From assembly GCA_955652345.1 (NCBI GenBank), contig CATPBV010000089.1, positions 1-32,683 of the forward strand: a stretch of 32,683 bases of DNA, read 5' to 3'. Made by a program: the position numbers and the translations under genes. This DNA comes from an uncultured Solirubrobacteraceae bacterium. Its GTDB lineage: Bacteria > Actinomycetota > Thermoleophilia > Solirubrobacterales > Solirubrobacteraceae. The notes under the pieces were generated by a model, which saw only the letters and a program-made list of their open reading frames with translations, had not been told where the DNA came from and did not search any database. This document shows positions 14,683 through 22,463 of the stretch, piece by piece (the stretch's first letter is position 1; every line of letters starts with the position of its first letter).

Positions 14683-15579
14683 ATCGCCGATCTCGCCCAA
14701 GCGCTGCGTGGCAAGCGTGTTCTGATCACCGGCCCTGGCCGGGGGATCGGAGCGGCGCTCGCGCTCGAGCTTGCGCGTTACGAGGCGCGTCTCGCACTCG
14801 TCGGTCTGGAGCCTCAGGCGCTGGCCGAGGTGGCCGAGCGCTGCGGCGAAGGAACGTTCGTCGCCGAGTGCGATGTGTCCGACAGTGACCAGATCACCGC
14901 CGCGGTCGATGCCGCGGCGGAGGCGCTTGGCGGCCTCGACGTGGTGGTGGCCAACGCCGGCATCGCGACCGGCGGTCCGCTTCGCTACCAGGACATCCGC
15001 TCGTGGGAGCGGGTGATCGAGATCAACCTGCTCGGCGTGATGTACACCGATCGGGCTGCGCTGCCGCATCTCGAGCGCAGCCGCGGGTACCTGCTGAACG
15101 TTTCGTCGTCGGCCGCTGCGCTGCGTGGGGCTGGGCTGAGCGCGTACTGCGCGGCAAAGGCGGGCGTCGAGGCGCTCAGCGATTGCCTTCGGATCGAGGC
15201 TCGGTCAGCGGGGGTGGCGGTCGGCGTCGCCTACTTCCTGTTCCTCGACACCGACATGGTCAGGGATGGAGAGCGGGAGATGCCGGCTTTTCAGCGCGTC
15301 AAGGACAGCCTGCCCCGGGCGTTGGGGCGCACCTACCCGCTGGCTCCGGCAATCGACCAGCTGGTCGAGGCGATCGAGGGCCGGAAGCGGCGCGTCGCCT
15401 ACCCGAGGTGGGTTCTGCCGCTGTTGTCGCTGCGTCAGCTGTTTGCCTCCACCATCGTGGAGCGCTTCTCGGCTCGGAGCGCCGCGGACGGGATCGAGGA
15501 GTACCGGCAGATCGCCGAGCACGGCGGCGCGGGTGCCGCCTCCGCGAGCGAGCGCACGCGCCAAGTGGCCGGGCTCTAG
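14683..15579 (+). CDS. Short-chain dehydrogenase/reductase with non-canonical start
   Basis: About 298 residues. The track ORF begins at GTG 14830, but the same frame upstream encodes the essential Rossmann start (ADLAQALRGKRVLITGPGRGIGAALALELARYEARLALVG), so the gene is longer. The in-frame stop at 14635 leaves no ATG, GTG or TTG before that motif; ATC 14683 or CTG 14704 are the candidates. The rest is a classical SDR: NAG (VVVANAGIATGG), catalytic Ser in NVSSSAA, and YCAAK. The hydrophobic FLFLDTDMV and a C-terminal basic/hydrophobic segment (KRRVAYPRWVLPLLSLRQLF) suggest a membrane-associated, lipid-like substrate. The stop shares CTAG with the convergent VOC gene. Confidence 0.82.
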   Translation: MADLAQALRGKRVLITGPGRGIGAALALELARYEARLALVGLEPQALAEVAERCGEGTFVAECDVSDSDQITAAVDAAAEALGGLDVVVANAGIATGGPLRYQDIRSWERVIEINLLGVMYTDRAALPHLERSRGYLLNVSSSAAALRGAGLSAYCAAKAGVEALSDCLRIEARSAGVAVGVAYFLFLDTDMVRDGEREMPAFQRVKDSLPRALGRTYPLAPAIDQLVEAIEGRKRRVAYPRWVLPLLSLRQLFASTIVERFSARSAADGIEEYRQIAEHGGAGAASASERTRQVAGL

Positions 15580-16016
15580 CCGAGTCCCTTCTGGCGTAGC
15601 TCTCGGCTGGCCGAGTCGCTCTTCGGCAGCTCGCCGAGGCCCATGCCCCTTAGAACCGTCGGCGCCTTCGTGAACTGGATCTCGCGGTAGTCGACGACCT
15701 GCACGTTGTTGCCCCACGGGTCGTGAAAGTCGAGGGATCCAGAGGCAGCTACCGGGACGTCGGCCTCGCGCAGGGCCGCGCGCACCGCCTCCTTGTCGTC
15801 GACGACCAGCCCGAAGTGCCTGGCCGAGTCGGGCGGCTGTGATCTTCCGGCGGAGAGCGCGATGAACTGGTCGCCCATGTCGATGAACGCCATGCGCCGT
15901 CCGATCCGGCCCCGCAGCTCGAACTCGAAGAAGCGGCGATACCAGGCGATCGCCTCGTCGATGTCCCCGACTTCGAGGGCGACGTGGTTGATCCCGACGA
16001 GCCGTGCCGCGCTCAT
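15576..16016 (-). CDS. VOC-family (glyoxalase/bleomycin resistance-like) protein
   Basis: 146 residues from ATG 16016, overlapping the SDR stop by 4 bp (ATGA). GINHVALEVGDIDEAIAWYRRFFEFELRGRIGRRMAFIDMGDQFIAL is the first beta-alpha-beta-beta-beta module and RHFGLVVDDKEAVRAALREADVPVAASGSLDFHDPWGNNVQVVDY the second, giving one complete VOC fold. Candidate metal ligands are the His of NHVAL, the His of RHFGLV and an acidic residue in the last strand. The reaction is unknown; such enzymes include dioxygenases, glyoxalases and binding proteins. The track ORF (353 aa) fuses it wrongly with antisense sequence upstream. Coupled to the SDR upstream, it may share a substrate pathway. Confidence 0.82.
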   Translation of the reverse strand: MSAARLVGINHVALEVGDIDEAIAWYRRFFEFELRGRIGRRMAFIDMGDQFIALSAGRSQPPDSARHFGLVVDDKEAVRAALREADVPVAASGSLDFHDPWGNNVQVVDYREIQFTKAPTVLRGMGLGELPKSDSASRELRQKGLG

Positions 16017-16831
16017 TCGCCCCTCATCAGCCACTCCATCACGGGCAGCTTGACCGCGTTGGGCAGGTAGCGCGATGCAAGCATCGCGGTCCGCATCGGC
16101 AGGCCGGGAACGACCACGCGCTCCCCGGCTGCGAGGCCCTTGACGCCGGCACGCGCGGCCTGCTCGGCCGAGATCAGGGCTGGGCGGGGAAGAGCCTTCT
16201 CGAACGATTGGCCGCCCTTCACCTGCCACCCGGCCTGATCCCAGAACTCCGTCTTCACGGGGCCCGGGCACAGGGCGGTGACCGTCACTCCCCGGCCGGC
16301 GAGCTCCTGGTGGATCGCCTCGGAGAAGCTGAGCACGTAAGCCTTGGCTGCCGCGTACCCCGCTGAGTAAGGCATCGGCTGCATGCCCGCGGTCGAGGCG
16401 ACGTTCAGGATCGCACCGCGCCCGCGCTTCACCATCGCGGGTACGAATGCCGAGCTCAGCGCGACGACCGCCTCGACCAGCACGCGCACCTGCTGGAGCT
16501 CGCGTTCGGCCGGCGACTCGTGGAAAGGCCCGCCGGTCGCAAACCCCGCGTTGTTGACGAGGATCTCGACGTCGACTCCCAGGTGGGCAATTCGCCCAGG
16601 GAGCCTGGAACGAGAGGCGGCGTTTGCGAGATCGCACGCGAGTGCGTGCGCGCGGATTCCATGAGCGTCGTGAAGCTCTCCGGCGAGCGCGACGAGCCGG
16701 TCCTTTCGGCGCGCCACAAGCACCAGCCCGTGCCCGCGGGCCGCGAGCTCGCGCGCGATCTCGGTCCCGATCCCGGCAGAGGCGCCCGTGACCAGGGCGG
16801 CGGACGAGGGATTTGGGTCCGGGAGGCTCAC
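16013..16831 (-). CDS. Short-chain dehydrogenase/reductase (classical, SDR-DltE-like)
   Basis: 272 residues from GTG. AALVTGASAGIGTEIARELAARGHGLVLVARRKDRL is the NADP-type Rossmann start (an Arg pair after the second strand favours NADP). NNAGFATGGPF, catalytic Ser in NVASTAG and YAAAKAYV complete the active site; CPGPVKTEFWDQAG is the substrate loop. The C-terminus (RTAMLASRYLPNAVKLPVMEWLM) is hydrophobic, typical of SDRs acting on long-chain or membrane-bound ketones. Its stop overlaps the start of the VOC gene, so the two form an operon. It is divergent from fabD across an 86-bp intergenic region that contains a perfect inverted repeat. Confidence 0.88.
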   Translation of the reverse strand: MSLPDPNPSSAALVTGASAGIGTEIARELAARGHGLVLVARRKDRLVALAGELHDAHGIRAHALACDLANAASRSRLPGRIAHLGVDVEILVNNAGFATGGPFHESPAERELQQVRVLVEAVVALSSAFVPAMVKRGRGAILNVASTAGMQPMPYSAGYAAAKAYVLSFSEAIHQELAGRGVTVTALCPGPVKTEFWDQAGWQVKGGQSFEKALPRPALISAEQAARAGVKGLAAGERVVVPGLPMRTAMLASRYLPNAVKLPVMEWLMRGE

Positions 16832-16849
16832 GCCCTCAATTGGACCACA

Positions 16850-16867
16850 TCCCCCCGAACGGGGGGA
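16850..16867. repeat. Inverted repeat TCCCCCC-GAAC-GGGGGGA upstream of fabD
   Basis: A 7-bp perfect inverted repeat with a 4-nt centre, flanked by a second imperfect arm (GGAC ... GTCC, about 16842 and 16869). It lies between the divergent SDR gene and fabD, about 40 bp upstream of the fabD -10 element. There is no T-run on either side, so it is not a standard terminator; an operator for a fatty-acid regulator or an mRNA hairpin in the SDR leader are the options. Confidence 0.5.
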
Positions 16868-16906
16868 AGTCCACGATAAGGCTGTATCCCCGCGAGCGCT
16901 CCCGCG

Positions 16907-16912
16907 TACGCT
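16907..16912 (+). promoter_or_regulatory. Leaderless -10 element TACGCT for the fab operon
   Basis: TACGCT-N5-ATG(16918), with no Shine-Dalgarno in front of fabD. It is the probable promoter of the seven-gene fatty-acid operon; no clear -35 hexamer is visible, and the inverted repeat at 16850 lies just upstream. Confidence 0.5.
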
Positions 16913-16917
16913 GGGTG

Positions 16918-17754
16918 ATGGGTCTCACGGCCATAATTTTCCCTGGACAGGGCAGCCAGACCACCGAGATGCGGGAGCTCGTCGCCGATCTGCGGCCGGA
17001 CCTCCTCGAGCGGGTCGTCGCGGCCGTCGGCGAGGACCCGTTCCCGCGCGTGGATGACGGCACGCAGTTCGCCCAGCCGGCGATCTTCGTCGCGAGCCTC
17101 GCGGGCTGGGATTCGCTGGGGCACCCCGACGGCGATTTCATGGCGGGCCATTCGCTCGGCGAGCTCGCCGCGCTGGTCGCTGCCGGTTCGCTGGCCGAAG
17201 GCGACGGGATCGAGCTTGTGGCGCTCAGGGGGCGGCTGATGGCTCGGGCCGGTGAGCGCGAGGGCGACGGCGGGATGCTCGCGCTGCTCGGCGCAGGAGC
17301 TGCGGAGCACGCAGCCGAGCTCGCCGAGGCGCACGGCCTGTCGGTCGCCAACGACAACTCCCCCCAGCAGATCGTTCTGTCGGGCGCCCGCGCCGCGCTT
17401 CCGAAGGCCGCGGAGCACGCGGAGGAGCTGGGGCTGAGGCCGAAGGAGCTTCCGGTAGCCGGTGCGTTTCACTCGCCGATGATGGCCTCGGCGGTGCCGG
17501 AATTCGTCACCGCGCTCGCGGAGGTGAGCTTCCGGACGCCCCGGGTACCCGTCCTGTCGGCGGTCACCGCGATGCCATTCGAAGACCCGCGCGAGCAGCT
17601 CGCCCAGGCGCTGACCAAGTCCGTGCGCTGGCGGGAGGTCGTCCTCGCCCTCCACGACGGGGGCGTCGAGGAGTTCGTCGAGGTCGGTCCGGGCCGGGTT
17701 CTGACCAGCCTGATCAAGCGCACGCTGAGAACGACGGAGCTCGCCGGTGCCTGA
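16918..17754 (+). CDS. fabD: Malonyl-CoA:ACP transacylase
   Basis: 278 residues from ATG 16918 (the track start at 16813 runs into the divergent promoter). IIFPGQGSQTTEM is the classical N-terminus and GHSLGELAAL holds the nucleophile Ser79; GAFHSPMM carries the active-site His, and GPGRVLTSLIKR closes the fold. It moves malonyl groups from CoA to acyl carrier protein, feeding the condensing enzymes encoded downstream. It is the first gene of a run in which every product is a fatty-acid synthase II component, and its stop overlaps fabH by 8 bp. Confidence 0.95.
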   Translation: MGLTAIIFPGQGSQTTEMRELVADLRPDLLERVVAAVGEDPFPRVDDGTQFAQPAIFVASLAGWDSLGHPDGDFMAGHSLGELAALVAAGSLAEGDGIELVALRGRLMARAGEREGDGGMLALLGAGAAEHAAELAEAHGLSVANDNSPQQIVLSGARAALPKAAEHAEELGLRPKELPVAGAFHSPMMASAVPEFVTALAEVSFRTPRVPVLSAVTAMPFEDPREQLAQALTKSVRWREVVLALHDGGVEEFVEVGPGRVLTSLIKRTLRTTELAGA

Positions 17755-18766
17755 CCCGACCGCCACGACGACCGTCGAGCCCACCGCGCTCGGATTCCCC
17801 GCTGCCTTGCGCCGCGCCGCGATGCTGTCGCTCTCGACGCTGTTGCCCGAGGGCCGCCTCACGAACGAGGAACTCGCCTCTCGCCTTGGCGTGACCGAGG
17901 ACTGGATCTTCTCGCGCACCGGCGTGCGCGAGCGCCCGATCGCGGGCCCGGAGGATCGCCTGTCGGATTTCGCCGCGCGCGCCGGAGCGGCTGCGCTACG
18001 TCGGGCGGAGGTCGATCCGGGCGAGGTTGACCTGGTGATCGTCGGAACGCTGACCCAGGATGAGCTCACGCCTAACACTGCGCCGCTGGTCGCGGACGCG
18101 ATCGGCGCTCGCCACGCCGGCGCCGTCGATGTTGGCGCGGCCTGCACGGCGTTCCTGACCGGGCTGCAGCTCGGGACCGCGCAGATCGAGGCGGGGCGTG
18201 CCGAGTGTGTGCTTCTCGTCGGCGCCGACTTCGTCTCGCGGATCACCGACTACGACGACAAGCGCTCGGCGCCGCTGTTCGGCGACGGAGTCGGCGCCAC
18301 GGTGCTTGGAGTGGCCGACGGCGAGCACGGAGTGATAGGGCCGATCATCCTCGGGTCGGACGGCTCGCAAGCACAGGCGATCCAGATAGGGCATTCAGAT
18401 CGGCTGCTGCGAATGGACGGCCCGGAGGTGTATCGCAACGCCGTGATGCGGATGAGCGAGGTGACCGTCGCGGCCGTCCGCCAGGCGGGGCTGACGCTCG
18501 CCGACATCGACCTGTTCGTCTACCACCAGGCCAACGGTCGCATAACCCGTGCGCTCGGCGAGAGGCTCGGGCTGGCTCCCGAGCGCGTTGTGGACTGCAT
18601 CGCAGGGCTTGGGAACTCGTCTGCCGCGACGCTCCCGCTGGGGTTGATCGCTGCCCACCGCGATGGGCGCCTGCGGCCCGGAGCGCGGGTGCTCTTGTGC
18701 GCGTTCGGCGCTGGCTTCACGTGGGGCGGAGGCGTGCTCGAATGGGGTGGGATGGCCGATGACTGA
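17747..18766 (+). CDS. fabH: 3-oxoacyl-ACP synthase III
   Basis: 339 residues from a GTG inside the end of fabD. The thiolase-fold initiator condensing enzyme has its Cys133 in DVGAACTAFLTGL, the HQAN motif (VYHQANGRITRAL) and the Asn in GLGNSSAATLPLGL: a complete Cys-His-Asn triad. FSRTGVRERPIAG is the usual acyl-CoA contact region. It starts chains by joining acyl-CoA with malonyl-ACP. The N-terminal 25 residues are longer than in E. coli FabH, so an internal start such as ATG in RRAAMLSLS is possible. The stop overlaps fabG by 8 bp. Confidence 0.94.
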   Translation: MPDPTATTTVEPTALGFPAALRRAAMLSLSTLLPEGRLTNEELASRLGVTEDWIFSRTGVRERPIAGPEDRLSDFAARAGAAALRRAEVDPGEVDLVIVGTLTQDELTPNTAPLVADAIGARHAGAVDVGAACTAFLTGLQLGTAQIEAGRAECVLLVGADFVSRITDYDDKRSAPLFGDGVGATVLGVADGEHGVIGPIILGSDGSQAQAIQIGHSDRLLRMDGPEVYRNAVMRMSEVTVAAVRQAGLTLADIDLFVYHQANGRITRALGERLGLAPERVVDCIAGLGNSSAATLPLGLIAAHRDGRLRPGARVLLCAFGAGFTWGGGVLEWGGMADD

Positions 18767-19493
18767 GCGAGCTGGAGCCGCGCTCGTCACGGGCGCCTCG
18801 CGCGGAATCGGCGCGGCGATCGCGCGCGCGCTCGCGCGCGACGGCTGGCCCGTGGGCGTCAACTACCGAAGCGAGGCCGAGCGAGCAGGCGGCGTGGTCG
18901 ATGAGATCGAGCGCACGGGAGGGCAGGCAGTCGCGCTCGCGGGCGACGTGGCAGATCCCTCGACACCCGACCAGCTGTTCGAAGCGCTCGAGTCGCGGTT
19001 CGACCGCCCGGTCCTCGTGCTGGTCAACAACGCGGGCATCAACCGCGACGACCTCACGCCTTCGTTGCGCGACGAGCAGTGGGACGCGGTGATCGACACC
19101 GACCTCACGGCGGCGTTCCGTCTGACCCGCCGTGCGCTGCGCCCGATGCTCCGGGCGCGCTCGGGGCGGATCGTCAACATCTCGTCGGTCGTCGCGCTCC
19201 GCGCCAACCCCGGACAGGCCAACTACGCAGCCGCCAAGGCCGGTTTGATCGCTCTGACCAAGACCGCCGCCGTGGAGGTAGCCCGCCGGGGCGTTACAGT
19301 CAATGCGGTAGCGCCCGGCTGGATTGATACCGAGATGACGGCCGGCGTCGCCAGCGACCTGCTCGCCGCGGTTCCGGCCCGCCGCGCAGGTACTCCCGAA
19401 GAGGTCGCGTCGTGCGTGCGGTTTCTAGCCTCCGACGAGGCGAGCTATGTCACCGGTGCCGTGCTTACGGTCGACGGCGGCCTATCCGCCTGA
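18759..19493 (+). CDS. fabG: 3-oxoacyl-ACP reductase
   Basis: 244 residues from ATG 18759, which overlaps the end of fabH. GAALVTGASRGIGAAIARALARDG is the cofactor motif (NADPH type), NNAGINRDD the NNAG motif, with Ser in NISSVVALRANPGQANYAAAKAG and its YxxxK. The C-terminus YVTGAVLTVDGGLS is diagnostic for FabG. It reduces the 3-keto group after each condensation. A GC-alternating run in the ALARALARD-type codons reflects codon bias only. Confidence 0.95.
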   Translation: MTERAGAALVTGASRGIGAAIARALARDGWPVGVNYRSEAERAGGVVDEIERTGGQAVALAGDVADPSTPDQLFEALESRFDRPVLVLVNNAGINRDDLTPSLRDEQWDAVIDTDLTAAFRLTRRALRPMLRARSGRIVNISSVVALRANPGQANYAAAKAGLIALTKTAAVEVARRGVTVNAVAPGWIDTEMTAGVASDLLAAVPARRAGTPEEVASCVRFLASDEASYVTGAVLTVDGGLSA

Positions 19494-19508
19494 ACAGAAC
19501 TAAATCCG

Positions 19509-19516
19509 AAAAGGAG
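19509..19516 (+). promoter_or_regulatory. Strong ribosome-binding site before acpP
   Basis: AAAAGGAG lies 6 nt upstream of ATG 19523 within an unusually A-rich 29-bp gap. Most other junctions in this operon overlap, so the carrier protein appears to have its own efficient initiation site, consistent with ACP being needed in excess. Confidence 0.7.
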
Positions 19517-19522
19517 CAGGAC

Positions 19523-19768
19523 ATGTCAACAGTCACCAAAGAGCAGGTCGAGGCCCGAGTGGTCGAGACGCTCGCAAGCTTCGGTCCCGACGCGGATCAG
19601 ATCACCCGGGAGTCCACCTTCCAGGAGCTCGACATCGATTCGCTCGACCTCGTCGAGCTCGCGCAGGTGGTCGAGGACGAGTACGGCGTGGTCCTCAAGG
19701 GCGAGGACATGAAGGATCTGCGCACCGTCGGCGACGCCGTCGATCTGATCGTCAGCCGGGCTGAGTAG
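19523..19768 (+). CDS. acpP: Acyl carrier protein
   Basis: 81 residues, acidic, with the 4'-phosphopantetheine attachment Ser40 in LDIDSLDLVELAQVVEDEYGVVL. The helices before and after match type II ACPs (EQVEARVVETLASFG; MKDLRTVGDAVDLIV). It carries the growing acyl chain between the enzymes of this operon. ATG 19523 is fixed by AAAAGGAG upstream; the longer track ORF is a read-through in the fabG 3' end. Spacing to fabF is 14 bp. Confidence 0.95.
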   Translation: MSTVTKEQVEARVVETLASFGPDADQITRESTFQELDIDSLDLVELAQVVEDEYGVVLKGEDMKDLRTVGDAVDLIVSRAE

Positions 19769-19782
19769 ATCCAGAACTCCAA

Positions 19783-20994
19783 GTGAAGCGAAGAGTCCTC
19801 ATAACCGGAATCGGCGCGGTCACGCCGCTCGGCGTCGGCGCGCGGACACTGCACGAGCGCTGGGCCGCCGGCGTGTGCGGGATTCGCGACGGCGCCGGCG
19901 CCTGCGACGAGTTCGAGCCGAGCGACCACCTGTCGCTCAAGGAGATCCGCCGCCTCGACCGCTTCGCGCAGCTCGCGGTCGTCGCCGCCGGAGAGGCCCT
20001 GGCGCAGGCCGGCTGGGAGCAGGATTCTCCCTATGACGCGCTGAAGATTGGATGCGTGGTCGCAACGGGAATCGGTGGGATCGGCACGGTTGAGACCCAG
20101 CACGACATGATGCGCGATCGCGGAGCGGAGAGGGTTTCCCCCCTCGGGATCCCTCTGTACATGCCAAACGCGGCCGCTGCGGCGGTCTCGATGAAGCACC
20201 ATCTCCAGGGCCAGTCCTACGGGGTCGTCTCGGCTTGCGCGAGCGGCGCGCACGCCGTCGGATCGGCGATGCGGATGATCCAGTACGGCGACGCCGACGC
20301 GGCGGTGGCGGGCGGAAGCGAGGCAACCCTGACCGAGTTCGGCTTCGCCTGCTTCAACGCCATGCAGGCGCTGTCCCCGTCCGGGATATCGCGTCCGTTC
20401 GATCTTCGGCGCGACGGCTTCGTGATGGGCGAGGGGGCGGGGATCCTCGTGCTCGAGGAGGCTGAGGCCGCGCGGGCCCGAGGAGCGACGATCCTCGGAG
20501 AGGTGATCGGCTATGGCTCGACCTCGGACGCCTTCCACCTGACCGCGCCCGAGCCGAGCGGAGAGCCCGGTTCGCGTGCGATCGAGCTGGCTCTGAAAGA
20601 CGCCGGACTTGCGCCGCAGGACATCAGCTACGTCAACGCCCACGGCACGTCTACGCCGCTCAACGACGCCACCGAGACTGCGGCGCTCAAGCGCGCGCTC
20701 GGCGATGAGCGGGCCAAGCAGGTTCCGGTGTCATCGACCAAGTCGGCGATCGGTCACCTACTCGGCGCCGCCGGGGCGGTCGAGGCGGTGGCGACCGTCG
20801 AGACGCTCCGCACCCGCGTGATCCCACCGACTCTCGGCTACGAGGTGCCAGATCCCGAGCTCGACCTCGATTACGTCCCCGGCGAGGCGCGGCCGCTGCT
20901 GGCGGCCAACGGCGGCCCACCGGTCGCGGTCTCGAACTCGTTTGCGTTCGGGGGGCACAACGTGGCGCTGGTGCTGAGGGGCGCGCCGTCATGA
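19783..20994 (+). CDS. fabF: 3-oxoacyl-ACP synthase II
   Basis: 403 residues from GTG 19783. Cys152 in VSACASGAHAVG, His287 in NAHGTSTPLND, Lys320 and His325 in TKSAIGHLLGAAGAVE give the complete Cys-His-His condensing-enzyme site; FGGHN near the end is conserved. It elongates acyl-ACP with malonyl-ACP. Functionally it stands where kasA/kasB stand in the mycobacterial fabD-acpM-kasA-kasB-accD6 operon. Its stop overlaps accD by 4 bp (ATGA). Confidence 0.95.
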   Translation: MKRRVLITGIGAVTPLGVGARTLHERWAAGVCGIRDGAGACDEFEPSDHLSLKEIRRLDRFAQLAVVAAGEALAQAGWEQDSPYDALKIGCVVATGIGGIGTVETQHDMMRDRGAERVSPLGIPLYMPNAAAAAVSMKHHLQGQSYGVVSACASGAHAVGSAMRMIQYGDADAAVAGGSEATLTEFGFACFNAMQALSPSGISRPFDLRRDGFVMGEGAGILVLEEAEAARARGATILGEVIGYGSTSDAFHLTAPEPSGEPGSRAIELALKDAGLAPQDISYVNAHGTSTPLNDATETAALKRALGDERAKQVPVSSTKSAIGHLLGAAGAVEAVATVETLRTRVIPPTLGYEVPDPELDLDYVPGEARPLLAANGGPPVAVSNSFAFGGHNVALVLRGAPS

Positions 20995-22463
20995 GCGCTA
21001 CCGCGATTCCGAATCGTGAGCTGCGCGAGCGGACGCGCGCTCCCGCGCCATCGGGCGCCGAGCGGCTGAGCCCGATCGAGCGGCTGGAGGCCCTCTGCGA
21101 TCCCGGAAGCGTCCAGCCGATCCGGACGCGCGTAACCTCGCGCGTGCTCGGGGATCGCGCACGCGACGGCGACGGCGTGATCGGCGCCACCGGCGCCGTG
21201 GGCGGACGGCCGATAGCGTGCTACGCCCAGGACGGGTCGTATCTCGGCGGCTCGCTCGGCGAGCGCCACGCCGAGACGATCGTGCGTGTGCTGCAGACCG
21301 CGGAGCGGGCCAGGGTTCCCGTCGTGGGATTCGTCGAGTCGGGCGGCGCCCGTATGCAGGAGGGCACCGCCGCGCTCGCGGGCTATGGCCGGATCTTCCG
21401 CCACACGGTGCGTCTGACCGGGGTGGTGCCGCAGATCTCCGTGGTGTCGGGAGCTTCGGCGGGCGGCGGCGCCTACTCCCCGGCGCTCACCGACCTGATC
21501 GTGATGACCGCCGACGCGGCGATGTTCTTGACGGGGCCCGGCGTGGTGCGCGAGGCGCTCGGCGAGGAGATCGATGCCCAGTCACTTGGAGGCGCGCGGG
21601 TGCACGAGCACAACGGGGTCTGCCATCTCGTCGAGCGCGACGATCGCAGCGCCGCGGCGCGGGTCCGGGACATCCTCTCGTATCTGCCCTCGTATGCCGG
21701 CGAGCGGGTGCCGCGCGCCGAGTCGCTGCCCCCCGAGCTCGAGGACCCCGCCGCTGTCGTGCCGTTCGAGGCACGCCGGGCGTATGACATCCGCGAGGCA
21801 CTGCGCGGAATCGTCGATGCCGGGTCGCTGCTCGAGCTGTGGCCGCGCTGGGCACGCAACGCGGTGACGGCGTTCGCACGAATCGACGGCCGCCCTGTCG
21901 GCATCGTCGCCAACCAGCCGCACTACCTCGGGGGCGTGCTCGACGCCGCAGGCTCCGAGAAGGCTGCCCGGTTCGTCGGCTTCTGTGACTCGTTTGGGCT
22001 GCCGCTGCTCGCTGTCGTCGACACACCAGGCTTCATGCCGGGCTCAAAGCAGGAGCAGGCCGGGGTGATCCGGTATGGCGCCTCGCTCGTCCGGGCGTTT
22101 GCGTCCGCGCGCGTGCCGAAGCTGACCGTCGTCCTGCGCAAGTCCTACGGCGGGGCTTTCATCACGATGAACTCGCGAGATCTGGGCGCCGATCTGGTGA
22201 TCGCGTGGCCCGACGCCGAGCTCGGGATCATGAGCGCGCGCGCAGCGGTCGGCATCGTCAACCGCCGCGAGCTGAGCGCGGCCGACGATCCCGAGGCCGA
22301 GCGCGGACGGCTCGCTGACGCTTACGCCGAGGAGCACCTGACGGCCGAGGCGGCGGCGGCAGGTGGGTTCGTCGATGAGATCGTCGAGCCCCGAGCGACG
22401 CGCGCACGTCTGGCGTGGGCGCTGAGCACCCTGGCTGGGGCACGGCCGCCCGCTCGCCCGTGA
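20991..22463 (+). CDS. Acyl-CoA carboxylase carboxyltransferase subunit (AccD6-like)
   Basis: 490 residues with both halves of a biotin-dependent carboxyltransferase in one chain. The N-half has VVGFVESGGARMQEG and SVVSGASAGGGAYSPALTD, the C-half VVDTPGFMPGSKQEQAGVIRYGASLVRAFA and KSYGGAFITMNSRDLGAD, forming the two oxyanion holes and the CoA-binding surface. It is PccB/AccD-like in layout but sits inside the fatty-acid operon, as AccD6 does in mycobacteria, so acetyl-CoA carboxylation to malonyl-CoA is the likely job. The biotinylated alpha subunit is not in the window. Its stop overlaps fabI by 3 bp (GTGA). Confidence 0.9.
   Translation: MSATAIPNRELRERTRAPAPSGAERLSPIERLEALCDPGSVQPIRTRVTSRVLGDRARDGDGVIGATGAVGGRPIACYAQDGSYLGGSLGERHAETIVRVLQTAERARVPVVGFVESGGARMQEGTAALAGYGRIFRHTVRLTGVVPQISVVSGASAGGGAYSPALTDLIVMTADAAMFLTGPGVVREALGEEIDAQSLGGARVHEHNGVCHLVERDDRSAAARVRDILSYLPSYAGERVPRAESLPPELEDPAAVVPFEARRAYDIREALRGIVDAGSLLELWPRWARNAVTAFARIDGRPVGIVANQPHYLGGVLDAAGSEKAARFVGFCDSFGLPLLAVVDTPGFMPGSKQEQAGVIRYGASLVRAFASARVPKLTVVLRKSYGGAFITMNSRDLGADLVIAWPDAELGIMSARAAVGIVNRRELSAADDPEAERGRLADAYAEEHLTAEAAAAGGFVDEIVEPRATRARLAWALSTLAGARPPARP

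Noticed and set aside
16828-18246. 472-aa open frame on the minus strand
   Set aside because: Antisense to fabD and fabH, both of which have complete active-site motifs; no family features in the antisense frame.
18821-18840. Alternating CG run (possible Z-DNA tract)
   Set aside because: It encodes AIARALAR-type residues in the FabG cofactor helix and is explained by codon bias; the alternation is broken by a CT step.
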